From Streptomyces sp. NBC_01669 (lineage in GTDB: Bacteria; Actinomycetota; Actinomycetes; Streptomycetales; Streptomycetaceae), in contig NZ_JAPEQG010000001.1 in NCBI RefSeq assembly GCF_026339735.1, forward strand, positions 6,267,501-6,331,500: a DNA stretch of 64,000 nt, in the 5' to 3' direction. The translations under genes were made by a program, and so were the position numbers. The first letter of the stretch is position 1. Each line of letters opens with the position of its first letter. Of the stretch, positions 17,759-26,145 are shown in pieces. The notes under the pieces were generated by a model. The model made no database searches and was not told the origin of the DNA. It saw only the letters and a list, made by a program, of their open reading frames with translations.

Positions 17759-17899
17759 CCCGGTAGGGATTGAGGAACGCTCTCAGCGGGGCGGTCCGTA
17801 CGGCGACGGTTCTCCGGGAACACCCGGACCCGGCCCGGGGGCCGCCCCGCAGTGATGCGTGCGGGGCCTGGGCACTACCGAGACGTGTGGGGGTTGGGG

Positions 17900-18634
17900 A
17901 TGGCGTTCTGGGACAGCCTGTGGCCGGGGCGGGAAGCACAGTTCGAGTCGGGCAACGCGGCGACCAACTCCATCGTGCTGTCCAAGCGGCACGCCACGGT
18001 CTCGCTCACCAAACAGGGCGCGCTGACCGGCAACCTGCGGGTCAACCTCTCCTGGCGGATGCGTACGTCCGACATCGAGGGCAGGTCACGGCAGAGCGGG
18101 CGGCTGCTGCGGCCGTTCAAACTCTTCCAGCCCGATGTGGTCCAGGCGCACACCCAGGGTGTGGTCAACGTCGACCTGGACCTGGGCTGCATGTACGAAC
18201 TGAAGGACGGCACCAAGGGTGTGGTGCAGCCGCTCGGCAACCTGATCGGCGACCTGAACGCGCCGCCGTACATCAGGCTCAGCGGGGACGACCGCTTCGG
18301 GGCGCCGTCGGGGGAGACCGTGTACGTCAACCTCGACCAGCGGGACCAGATCAAGCGGCTGCTGTTCTTCGTCTACATCTACGACCAGACGCCGGCCTTC
18401 GACCGTACGCACGCCAAGGTGACGCTCTACCCGGGCAACGGCCCGCGGATCGAGATCGAGCTCGACGAGCGGGCCCCGCAGGCGCGCTCGTGTGCCGTGT
18501 TCACCGTGGAGAACGTCAAGGACGAGCTGATCGTGCGGCGCGAGGTGAAGTTCGTCTACGGCTTCCAGTCGGAGCTGGACCGGCTGTACGGCTGGGGAAT
18601 GCAGTGGGGGCGCGGCTACAAGTCCCGGGCCTGA
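17900..18634 (+). CDS. TerD-domain protein, TerA-like
   Basis: A 244-residue protein related to TerD/TerA. After MAFWDSLWPGREAQFESGNA it has a divergent TerD fold with VNVDLDLGCMYELKDG in place of the DFDLDAS site and FFVYIYDQTPAFDRTHAKV in the core. This form is found in actinobacterial Ter clusters and may hetero-oligomerise with classical TerD proteins. ATG 17900 is preferred because of the GGGGGTTGGGG stretch upstream; an in-frame start at 17852 lacks one. It ends 24 bases from the convergent TerD-repeat gene. Confidence 0.85.
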   Translation: MAFWDSLWPGREAQFESGNAATNSIVLSKRHATVSLTKQGALTGNLRVNLSWRMRTSDIEGRSRQSGRLLRPFKLFQPDVVQAHTQGVVNVDLDLGCMYELKDGTKGVVQPLGNLIGDLNAPPYIRLSGDDRFGAPSGETVYVNLDQRDQIKRLLFFVYIYDQTPAFDRTHAKVTLYPGNGPRIEIELDERAPQARSCAVFTVENVKDELIVRREVKFVYGFQSELDRLYGWGMQWGRGYKSRA

Positions 18635-18658
18635 GCGGGCGCCCTGCCGCCGCGGCGG

Positions 18659-19531
18659 TCAGGAGCGGACGAACTGGGGGCCCTGCGGCGGCAGCACGAA
18701 ATTCGGGTCCGGGGCGGGCGCGGCGGCCGCCGCGGGCTGCGGATAGCCGTATGCGGGCTGCGGCGCGGCCGGCTGCGGATAGCCGTAGGCGGGCTGAGGA
18801 GCAGGGGCGGCCGCTGTGGGCTGCGGGTAGCCGTACGCCGCCGGGGCGGCCGTGGGCTGCGGGTAGCCGTACGTGGGCTGCTGGTGCTGGACCGTGGCCT
18901 GCAGGTCGGGTCCGGGTGCCGGTGCCGGGGCAGACACGGGGGCGACCGTCGGCACGGCCGGGGCCGGATCGGGCTCGGCCGCGGCCTCCGCCTCGTCGAC
19001 CGAGATACCGAATGCGGTCGCGAGCCCGACCAGCCCGGTCGGGTAGCCCTGACCGACCGCCCGGAATTTCCAGCCATCGCCGCGCCGGTAGAGCTCACCG
19101 CAGATGATCGCGGTCTCCTCGCCGGTCTCCGGCCGTACATCGAACACGGCGAGCGGGTCGCCGCCCGCCGACGCCGCGTCGTAGAGAAGTATGCGGAGAT
19201 CGCGGACCTGCTGGAAGGCGGCCCCGTCGGAGGAAGCCGCGATGACCACCTGTTCGACCGACGGGTCGAGCGCGCCCAGGTCGGCCTCGATGGTGTCGGT
19301 GAGCCCCTCGGCGACACTGCGCTTCGGTAGCCGTCGTACCAGGCCGGAGGGGTGCCGGGGCTGGTTGTAGAACACGAAGTCCTCGTCCGAGCGCACACGG
19401 CCACCGGCGCCGAGAAGCAGGGCCGAGGCGTCCACATCGGGCACCCCGGCGCCCGGAGTCCAGCGCAGCACGGCTCGTACGGCCATGGCATCGAGGGGGA
19501 CGTTCGAGCCCTTCAGCATCGCGTGCGTCAT
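18659..19531 (-). CDS. TerD family protein with a C-terminal GYPQP-repeat tail
   Basis: A 290-residue protein. Residues 1-180 form a TerD domain (LKGSNVPLDAMAVRAVLRW, then VPDVDASALLLG as the metal-site segment and KFRAVGQGYPTGLVG near its end). A Pro/Ala-rich linker and a tail with four GYPQP units follow, ending in VLPPQGPQFVRS. Low-complexity Tyr/Pro/Gln tails of this kind often mediate self-association or bind surfaces. ATG 19531 is used; an ATG three codons upstream is possible. It is transcribed away from the CitE-like gene, with a 220-base region between them. Confidence 0.9.
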   Translation of the reverse strand: MTHAMLKGSNVPLDAMAVRAVLRWTPGAGVPDVDASALLLGAGGRVRSDEDFVFYNQPRHPSGLVRRLPKRSVAEGLTDTIEADLGALDPSVEQVVIAASSDGAAFQQVRDLRILLYDAASAGGDPLAVFDVRPETGEETAIICGELYRRGDGWKFRAVGQGYPTGLVGLATAFGISVDEAEAAAEPDPAPAVPTVAPVSAPAPAPGPDLQATVQHQQPTYGYPQPTAAPAAYGYPQPTAAAPAPQPAYGYPQPAAPQPAYGYPQPAAAAAPAPDPNFVLPPQGPQFVRS

Positions 19532-19751
19532 GGCGGTCATCCTGCCTGCTGGCTGCCTGCGCAGACAACGTGGGGGGCCCGACTCATGTCTCGGCAGCGC
19601 GTCGGAACCACGTCCTCCGGGCCTTGCGGAACCGTCGGGAAATGGACGAGTTACCCGAAATTCATGCACGTGGGGAACTGTCGACACCCGTCCATACGTA
19701 CTATTACCGGCCACACGTTGTCAGGCCGGTCCAGCAGTACGGGGGAATCAC

Positions 19752-20915
19752 ATGCGTCATTTCGGGCACGTCTCGCCCGCTGCGCGGGAAGGCCTGTTCT
19801 TTCGGCAGCCGTGCGAATTCGGGGCGGACTCCCCCGCCCGGATACTTTCGGCCGCCCTCGGCGCCACTCTGTACTCCCCGGCCACCCGGCCGCGGCTCGC
19901 CGATGACGTCCTCAAGCAGGCCGGGCGCGGTGTCGTCTCGATGGTGCTGTGCCTGGAGGACTCCATCGACGACTCCGAGGTGTCGGACGCCGAGGAGAAC
20001 CTGGTCAGGCAGTTCGCCGACCTCGCTGCGCGCGGCGCCGAGGTGCCGCTGCTCTTCATCCGGGTCCGCGAACCGGAGCAGATAACGGACCTGGTGCAGC
20101 GGCTCGGAAGCTCCGTCCGATTGTTGTCCGGTTTTGTACTTCCGAAGTTCACGGAAGAGCGTGGTCTTCCGTTCATGGAGGCGCTCACCAAGGCCGAGAC
20201 GGCCGGGGGACAGCGCCTGTTCGCGATGCCCGTTCTCGAATCGCCCGAGCTGCTGCACCTGGAGACCCGCGCGGCGGCGCTCCAGGGAATCGTCCGCACC
20301 GTCCACACGTACCGGGACCGGGTGCTCGCCCTGCGGCTCGGGGTCACCGACTTCTGTTCGGCGTACGGGCTGCGCAGGGCGCCCGACATGACGGCGTACG
20401 ACGTCCAGCTCGTCGCCGCGGTCATAGCCGATGTGGTCAATGTGCTGGGCCGGGCGGACGGGACGGGCTTCACGATCACCGGACCGGTGTGGGAGTACTT
20501 CCGGCTCCAGGAGCGCATGTTCAAGCCGCAGCTGCGCCGCAGCCCCTTCCTGGAGGGCCGGGCCGACGGGCTGCGTACGACACTGATCGAGCACGACCTC
20601 GACGGGCTGCTGCGGGAGATCGAGCTCGACCGTGCCAACGGGCTGCTCGGCAAGACCTGTATCCACCCGTCGCACGTCGCGCCGGTGCACGCACTGTCCG
20701 TGGTCAGCCATGAGGAGTTCAGCGACGCACAGGACATCCTGCGGCCGGAGCACGGCGGTGGCGGAGTGATGCGCTCCGCATACACGAACAAAATGAATGA
20801 AGTGAAGCCGCACCGCGCCTGGGCCGAGCGCACCCTGCAACGGGCCGAGGTCTTCGGCGTGGCGAAGGAAGACGTCGGCTTCGTGGATCTGCTGGCCGCG
20901 GGGCTCGCGGAATGA
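19752..20915 (+). CDS. CitE/HpcH-like carbon-carbon lyase of the Ter biosynthetic module
   Basis: A 387-residue TIM-barrel protein related to citrate lyase beta subunit and HpcH aldolases (the Ter-linked C-C bond lyase group). Supporting segments are VSMVLCLEDSIDDSEV near residue 65, LFAMPVLESPELLHLETRA in the middle, LRLGVTDFCSAYGLRR, and GKTCIHPSHVAPVHAL late in the barrel, which resembles the CitE GKxxIHPxQ motif. It probably cleaves or forms a C-C bond in a phosphoribosyl-linked metabolite. ATG 19752 follows GGGGGAA. It begins an operon with the PRTase fusion and a HAD phosphatase (10-base and 4-base-overlap junctions). Confidence 0.88.
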   Translation: MRHFGHVSPAAREGLFFRQPCEFGADSPARILSAALGATLYSPATRPRLADDVLKQAGRGVVSMVLCLEDSIDDSEVSDAEENLVRQFADLAARGAEVPLLFIRVREPEQITDLVQRLGSSVRLLSGFVLPKFTEERGLPFMEALTKAETAGGQRLFAMPVLESPELLHLETRAAALQGIVRTVHTYRDRVLALRLGVTDFCSAYGLRRAPDMTAYDVQLVAAVIADVVNVLGRADGTGFTITGPVWEYFRLQERMFKPQLRRSPFLEGRADGLRTTLIEHDLDGLLREIELDRANGLLGKTCIHPSHVAPVHALSVVSHEEFSDAQDILRPEHGGGGVMRSAYTNKMNEVKPHRAWAERTLQRAEVFGVAKEDVGFVDLLAAGLAE

Positions 20916-20925
20916 GCGCGTCTCG

Positions 20926-23421
20926 ATGAGCGAGCGCGCAGCAAGGAAAGAGACGGCGAACGTGGTGTGGTCGGGTAGCTGGGTGGCGGAGCGACTGGGC
21001 GTCGAGCTCGTCGGCAACGGGAAGCCCGAAGGCGACGGCGAGCTCCGGGAGCTGCTGGGCCTCGCCCTGCGCCGCAACCCCAAGCGGGCCCATCTGCTCG
21101 TCTCCAATGTGCTGGGCAAGCATGTGCCGCAGCGGCCCTCCGTGGTGTACGGCGCGGGGGTCGAGCTCGGCCTGCGCGTGCGCGCGCTCCTCGGGGAGGC
21201 GGAGGCCCGCCGGGCGGTGGTGCTCGGGTACGCGGAGACGGCCACCGGCCTCGGTCACGCGGTTGCCGACGGGCTGGGCGTGGCCCCGTACCTCCACTCG
21301 ACGCGGCGTCCGGTCGAGGGCGTGGCCCGGGCGGGCGGCTTCGAGGAGTCGCACTCGCATGCGACGTCGCATCTGCTGCTGCCGGAGGACCCCGCCCTGC
21401 TGGCGCGCGGGAGCGGGGCGCCGCTCGTGCTGGTGGACGACGAGTTCTCCACGGGCAACACCGTGCTCAACACGATCCGCGCGCTGCACGAGCTGTACCC
21501 GCGCGACCGATACGTCATCGTGGCTCTGGTGGACATGCGGTCGGCGGCCGACCGCGAACGGCTGACCGGGTTCGCCGCCGAGATCGGCGCCCGCGTCGAC
21601 CTGGTGGCCAGGGGTACGGGCACCGTGCGCCTCCCGGACGGTGTTCTGGAGAAGGGCCAGGCCCTGGTCGCCGCCCACGAGTCGGAGCGGGAACCCGCCC
21701 GGGCCGGTGCGGCAGGGCCCGGCGGCCCGTGCACCCGGGTGGAGCTGGAGTGGCCCGCCGGCGTGCCCGACGGCGGACGGCACGGCTTCACCCCCGCCCA
21801 CCGCGAGACGCTCGAATCGGCCCTTCCCGCCATGGCTGCCCGCATCGCCGGCGCCCTGGGCGCTGAAGCCCGCCGCATACTCGTCCTCGGCTTCGAGGAG
21901 CTGATGTACGCACCGCTCCGGCTGGGCACCGCCCTGGAGGAGCACACCGACGCCGAGGTGCGCTACTCGACCACCACACGGTCCCCCGTCCTCGCCGTGA
22001 ACGACCCCGGCTATGCGATACGCAGCCGGCTGGTCTTCCCGGCCCACGACAACCCGGCCGACGGCCCCGGCGTCCGCTACGCGTACAACGTCGCGGATGC
22101 CGGTTTCGACGCCGTGGTCGTCGTCGTCGACTCCGCCGCCGACACCCCGGAACTGCACGCCGCGGACGGCCTGCTGGCGGAACTCGCCGCGCACACCTCC
22201 CACGTCCTGCTGGCCGTCGTCCCCTCGTACGTCCCGTCGTCCGCCCCCGCAACCACCCCCGAACGGCAGGAACCCCCCATGCTGTCCGAGCCCCTCCGCG
22301 GCCCAGCCTTCTCCTCCTACGCGCCGGAAGAAGTCGGCTGGCTGCTCCAGGACCTCTCGAACACCGAGCTGGAGGCGCCCACCGAGGAGCGCGAGGAGGC
22401 GATACAGAGCGGGGGTGCGCACTACGCCGAGTCGCTGCCCGTCGAGTACCAGCCGTCCGCCGAGTACCAGGACCTGTTCAAGGCGGCCCTGGACCTGTCG
22501 GCGGCCCGCATCGCACGGGCCGTCGGAACCGTCACCGAGACGGTCCTCGCCGAGCGCACCCCCCGCCCCGTCCTGGTCTCCCTCGCGCGGGCCGGCACCC
22601 CGGTCGGCGTGCTGATGCGCCGCTGGGCCCAGCACCGTCACGGGCTCGACCTGCCGCACTACGCCGTCTCCATCGTGCGCGGCCGGGGCATCGACGCGAA
22701 CGCCCTGCGCTGGCTGGCCGCCCACCACGACCCCGCCGACGTCGTCTTCGTCGACGGCTGGACCGGCAAGGGCGCCATCACCCGCGAACTGGCCGCCGCA
22801 CTCGGGGAGTTCGACGGCTTCGACCCCGAGATCGCGGTCCTCGCCGACCCGGGGGGCTGCGTCCGCACCTACGGCACCCGCGAGGACTTCCTCATCCCGT
22901 CCGCCTGCCTCAACTCCACTGTCTCCGGGCTGATTTCCCGTACCGTCCTCCGGTCGGACCTGGTCGGCCCCCATGACTTCCACGGCGCGAAGTTCTACCG
23001 CGGGCTTGCGGAAGCCGATGTGTCCGGTCACTTCCTCGACACCGTCGCGGCCCACTTCGACGAGGTCGTCGACGCCGTGGACGCCGAGGTCAAGGAGCTG
23101 CTCACGGCCGACCGCGCCCCCACCTGGGAGGGCTGGGCGGCCGTCGAGCGCATCAGCGAGGAGTACGGCATCCACGATGTGAACCTGGTCAAGCCGGGTG
23201 TCGGCGAGACCACCCGCGTACTGCTGCGACGCGTCCCCTGGAAGATCCTCGCCAAGCGCGGAGCCGGTGCCGACCTCGAACACATCCGGCTGCTGGCCGA
23301 GCAGCGCGGCGTGCCGGTCGAGGAGGTCGACGGTCTCCCGTACACCTGCGTCGGACTGATCCACCCGAAGTACACCCGCGGAGCGACGGGCGCGGACGGC
23401 AAGGCGGTGGCGTCACAGTGA
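20926..23421 (+). CDS. Fused phosphoribosyltransferase-TRSP-StiP-Pelota protein
   Basis: An 831-residue multidomain protein. Residues 50-210: an orotate-type phosphoribosyltransferase with the PRPP loop LVLVDDEFSTGNT (168-179). About 285-400: a TRSP domain. About 450-720: a second PRTase-like StiP domain with DVVFVDGWTGKGAIT (about 605). About 730-815: a Pelota-like RNA-binding domain (HDVNLVKPGVGETTRVLLRR). In many Ter loci these are two proteins; an internal ATG at 22279 marks the old junction, but the frame is continuous. The proposed role is synthesis of a nucleoside-like stress metabolite, probably using PRPP. An alternative start, GTG 20962, has AAGGAAAGAG upstream. Stop overlaps the next gene by four bases. 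Confidence 0.85.
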   Translation: MSERAARKETANVVWSGSWVAERLGVELVGNGKPEGDGELRELLGLALRRNPKRAHLLVSNVLGKHVPQRPSVVYGAGVELGLRVRALLGEAEARRAVVLGYAETATGLGHAVADGLGVAPYLHSTRRPVEGVARAGGFEESHSHATSHLLLPEDPALLARGSGAPLVLVDDEFSTGNTVLNTIRALHELYPRDRYVIVALVDMRSAADRERLTGFAAEIGARVDLVARGTGTVRLPDGVLEKGQALVAAHESEREPARAGAAGPGGPCTRVELEWPAGVPDGGRHGFTPAHRETLESALPAMAARIAGALGAEARRILVLGFEELMYAPLRLGTALEEHTDAEVRYSTTTRSPVLAVNDPGYAIRSRLVFPAHDNPADGPGVRYAYNVADAGFDAVVVVVDSAADTPELHAADGLLAELAAHTSHVLLAVVPSYVPSSAPATTPERQEPPMLSEPLRGPAFSSYAPEEVGWLLQDLSNTELEAPTEEREEAIQSGGAHYAESLPVEYQPSAEYQDLFKAALDLSAARIARAVGTVTETVLAERTPRPVLVSLARAGTPVGVLMRRWAQHRHGLDLPHYAVSIVRGRGIDANALRWLAAHHDPADVVFVDGWTGKGAITRELAAALGEFDGFDPEIAVLADPGGCVRTYGTREDFLIPSACLNSTVSGLISRTVLRSDLVGPHDFHGAKFYRGLAEADVSGHFLDTVAAHFDEVVDAVDAEVKELLTADRAPTWEGWAAVERISEEYGIHDVNLVKPGVGETTRVLLRRVPWKILAKRGAGADLEHIRLLAEQRGVPVEEVDGLPYTCVGLIHPKYTRGATGADGKAVASQ

Positions 23422-24281
23422 CCCACCCGGCCACTACGACCACCCCCACCACCCCGACCACCCCTGTGACGCTGGTCGCCAGCGACCTCGACCGCACCCT
23501 CATCTATTCGACGGCGGCACTCCAGCTCGCCATGCCGGACGCGGATGCCCCCCGGCTGCTCTGCGTCGAGGTGTACGGGAACAAGCCCCTCTCCTACATG
23601 ACGGAGACGGCCGCCGCACTCGTCGACGAACTGGCCCGCACCACGGTCTTCGTACCCACGACCACCCGTACCCGCGAGCAGTATCACCGCATCCAGTTCC
23701 CCGGCCCCGCACCGAAGTTCGCCATCTGCGCCAACGGGGGACACCTCCTGGTCGACGGCGTCTCCGATCCCGACTGGCAGGACCGGGTGGCCCGCCGGCT
23801 CGCCGACGAGTGCGCCTCGCTCGCCGAGGTCCGCGCCCACCTCGTGGCCGCCGCCGACCCCGCCTGGCTGCTGAAGGAACGAGTCGCCGAGGACCTCTTC
23901 GCCTATCTCGTCGTCGAACGCTCGCTGCTGCCCACGGACTGGGTGAAGGAGCTGGCCGAGTGGGCGGGGCCCCGCGGCTGGACCGTGTCCCTCCAGGGCC
24001 GCAAGATCTACGCCGTGCCCAAGCCGCTCACCAAGAGCGCCGCGATGAACGAGGTCGCCCACCGAACCGGCGCCACCCTCACCCTCGCCGCCGGCGACTC
24101 GCTCCTCGACGCCGATCTGCTCCTCGCCGCCGACCTCGCCTGGCGTCCGGGCCACGGCGAACTCGCCGACACCGACTGGAGCGCCCCGCACGTCGACGTC
24201 CTGACGGAACGCGGTGTGGCGGCGGGCGAGGAAATCCTCCGCCGGTTCATTCGGGCCTCCGTCGCCCGGCGCGGCCTCTGA
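23418..24281 (+). CDS. HAD-superfamily phosphatase of the Ter module
   Basis: A 287-residue Cof-like HAD hydrolase. Motif I is SDLDRTLIY near residue 24, the Lys of motif III is in KPLTKSAAMNEV, and motif IV is AAGDSLLDADLLL. Its GTG start overlaps the previous stop (GTGA), so translation is coupled and the three genes form one operon. In the Ter-linked pathway the HAD enzyme is expected to remove a phosphate from the PRPP-derived intermediate. A Thr/Pro-rich N-terminal extension of about 16 residues is probably disordered. The ATP-grasp enzyme often seen in such modules is absent here. Confidence 0.88.
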   Translation: MTHPATTTTPTTPTTPVTLVASDLDRTLIYSTAALQLAMPDADAPRLLCVEVYGNKPLSYMTETAAALVDELARTTVFVPTTTRTREQYHRIQFPGPAPKFAICANGGHLLVDGVSDPDWQDRVARRLADECASLAEVRAHLVAAADPAWLLKERVAEDLFAYLVVERSLLPTDWVKELAEWAGPRGWTVSLQGRKIYAVPKPLTKSAAMNEVAHRTGATLTLAAGDSLLDADLLLAADLAWRPGHGELADTDWSAPHVDVLTERGVAAGEEILRRFIRASVARRGL

Positions 24282-24365
24282 CTCCTGCGCGGCCGTCGCC
24301 GAACGGCTGGACCCTGCGCGGAGAAACACGTCGACGCGATCTTCGACAAGCTCGGACCGACAGGG
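24282..24365 (+). pseudogene. Remnant of a LuxR-type HTH domain
   Basis: Just after the HAD stop, one frame reads CAAVAERL (24286-24309 region), and about 12 bases later another frame reads EKHVDAIFDKLG (24321-24356). Together they match the two ends of the DNA-recognition region of NarL-type regulators (typical pattern: NAAIAERL, then about eight residues, then VEKHV and IFxKLGL), with a deletion or frameshift in between. No start, stop or receiver domain remains. This is a short match, so chance cannot be excluded. Confidence 0.45.
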
Positions 24366-24454
24366 AACAGTGGCTGGCAGCCGACGCGTTCCCCCCGTAC
24401 TCCGGTACGGGGGGACCTGACCAGCCTGCCCGGCACGCACAGAGAGAGTCTGCG

Positions 24455-25114
24455 ATGTCCAAGGGAAACGAAACCAAGATCACGGACGAGTTGTACGCGT
24501 ACATGCTGGCGCACAACCCCCCGCTCGACGCGGTGCAGCGGGAGCTCGTCGAGACCACATACGCGCGCCTTCCCGATCAGGCCGGCATGCAGTCCGCCGA
24601 GGAGCAGGGGCCACTGCTCGCCTTCCTCGTACGGCTGACCGAGGCCCGGCACATCGTCGAGGTCGGGACATTCACCGGGTTCTCCGCTCTGGCCATGGCG
24701 CAGGCGCTGCCCGCCGACGGGCGGCTGATCGCCTGCGACATCTCGGAGGAGTGGACCGCCTACGGCAGGGAGGCGTGGGAGAAGGCAGGCGTCGCCGACC
24801 GGATCGAGCTGCGCATCGCCCCCGCGCTCGACACGCTGAGGGCGATGCCGTCCGAACCGCACATCGATTTCGCCTATCTGGACGCGGACAAGGGCAACTA
24901 CATCCCGTACTGGGAGGAGCTGGTGCCCCGCATGCGGCAAGGCGGCCTCGTCGTCACCGACAACGTGCTGTTCCACGGCGGCGTGACCGACCCGCAGGTG
25001 ACCGGCGGGGCGGCGGCGATCAAGGAGTTCAACGAGCATGTGGCCGCCGACCCGCGGATGGACAGCGTGATGCTCACCGTGGCGGACGGGCTGACACTCT
25101 CCCGCAGGAGGTAG
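24455..25114 (+). CDS. SAM-dependent O-methyltransferase (CCoAOMT-like)
   Basis: A 219-residue class I methyltransferase. The SAM motif I is HIVEVGTFTGFSALAMAQ, followed by LIACDISEEW (motif II acidic residue) and the metal-binding YLDADKGNYIPY with VVTDNVLFHGGV. This is the pattern of caffeoyl-CoA/catechol O-methyltransferases (methyltransf_3), which need a divalent metal. The real substrate in bacteria is usually a catechol-type metabolite. ATG 24455 follows an AGAGAGAG stretch. It is a stand-alone gene, convergent with the FmdB gene. Confidence 0.92.
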   Translation: MSKGNETKITDELYAYMLAHNPPLDAVQRELVETTYARLPDQAGMQSAEEQGPLLAFLVRLTEARHIVEVGTFTGFSALAMAQALPADGRLIACDISEEWTAYGREAWEKAGVADRIELRIAPALDTLRAMPSEPHIDFAYLDADKGNYIPYWEELVPRMRQGGLVVTDNVLFHGGVTDPQVTGGAAAIKEFNEHVAADPRMDSVMLTVADGLTLSRRR

Positions 25115-25158
25115 CGCCGCCCGCCCGCCGGGTCGAGCCGTTCGACGCCGCGGCCGGG

Positions 25159-25383
25159 TCAGCCGCAGCAACCCCCACCGCAGCAGCCCCCGCCGCCACC
25201 GCCACCCGACGGGGCGGCGGGCGCGTTCTTGGCCGAACCCCCGCCCACAGCCACGGTGGAGAGGAGCTTCACGGTGTCCTCGTGCCCGGCAGGGCAGGAG
25301 GCAGGGGCCGAGGAGTCGGCCATCGGACGGCTGAGTTCGAACGTGTCTCCGCAGGAGCGGCATCGGTACTCGTAACGAGGCAT
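25159..25383 (-). CDS. FmdB-family zinc ribbon protein
   Basis: A 74-residue protein. MPRYEYRCRSCGDTFEL and the later CPAGHED supply the zinc-ribbon ligands, and the tail is a Gly/Cys run (CCGGGCCG). FmdB-type ribbons are putative regulators or nucleic-acid-associated proteins in many bacteria. The Cys-rich tail could bind metal. It is monocistronic between a methyltransferase and a DUF4383 gene. Confidence 0.88.
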   Translation of the reverse strand: MPRYEYRCRSCGDTFELSRPMADSSAPASCPAGHEDTVKLLSTVAVGGGSAKNAPAAPSGGGGGGGCCGGGCCG

Positions 25384-25480
25384 GACCCCAGGCTAACCGG
25401 CGGCGCCGGCCGGCAGTGGTATCCGGCAACAGGACCCAGGGGCGGTACGGGGAGGGCGCACCGCCCCGACGGCACCGCTC

Positions 25481-26086
25481 CTAAGACCGGGCAATCGGCA
25501 TGGACTGCCGCCGACGGCGGCGCAGCTCCTGAGCTGCCTGTTCGGGATGGCGGGCCTGCCAGTACGGGTTGTCGTGCGGGAGCCCGCCACTGACCCTCCC
25601 GTACATCCCGAACATCATCAGCATCAGCCCGACGACAAAGCTGAACAGCACGTTCTGCAGGTGGAAGGCCAGGAAGTTGTAGTCCGTGTCGAGCAGCGCG
25701 AGATTGATGAAGCCACTGAGGATGAACGCGATCCCGAGGACCATGTTGAGCGTCGAGGCGAAGTTGCCGCCGATCACCATTCCGGTGAACAGGAGCAGGC
25801 CGACGCAGATGGACAGGACGCTGAGCGCGCCATTGGTGTTCAGGCCCGCGACGGTGGCGCCACCCGTGTCGAAAAAGCCGATCTTGTCGATGAGCCCCAG
25901 GATGCCGAAGGCGAGCAGCACCAGTCCCATCAGCCCTGCCCCGACACGGTAGACACTGCTGAGCCGGTGATCGACCGGGAGATGTTCGTCGAGCCGGGCC
26001 ATTCTGCCGGGTCTTGCCGGTCCTCGCGCCGCTCGCTGCGGATGATGAGGGAGCTGCGGGAGACGCGGGGCATGAGTGTGGGCCAT
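25481..26086 (-). CDS. DUF4383 membrane protein
   Basis: A 201-residue protein with four membrane helices (SSVYRVGAGLMGLVLLAFGI first; LSICVGLLLFTGMVIGG next; LNMVLGIAFILSGFINLAL; LQNVLFSFVVGLMLMMFGMY) and a charged C terminus. This is the DUF4383 family, common in actinobacteria, with unknown function. The His/Pro/Arg-rich first 35 residues may be partly upstream of the true start; in-frame Met residues further in are possible starts. Confidence 0.83.
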   Translation of the reverse strand: MAHTHAPRLPQLPHHPQRAARGPARPGRMARLDEHLPVDHRLSSVYRVGAGLMGLVLLAFGILGLIDKIGFFDTGGATVAGLNTNGALSVLSICVGLLLFTGMVIGGNFASTLNMVLGIAFILSGFINLALLDTDYNFLAFHLQNVLFSFVVGLMLMMFGMYGRVSGGLPHDNPYWQARHPEQAAQELRRRRRQSMPIARS

Positions 26087-26145
26087 GGCGGCCTCCTTCG
26101 GACAACCACCATGATCCGCCCCGCCCCGGGCCCCGACAACTCGGC

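Noticed and set aside
20719..23364. An 881-codon minus-strand frame opposite the PRTase fusion gene
   Set aside because: Antisense artefact; the plus-strand product has several clear catalytic motifs.
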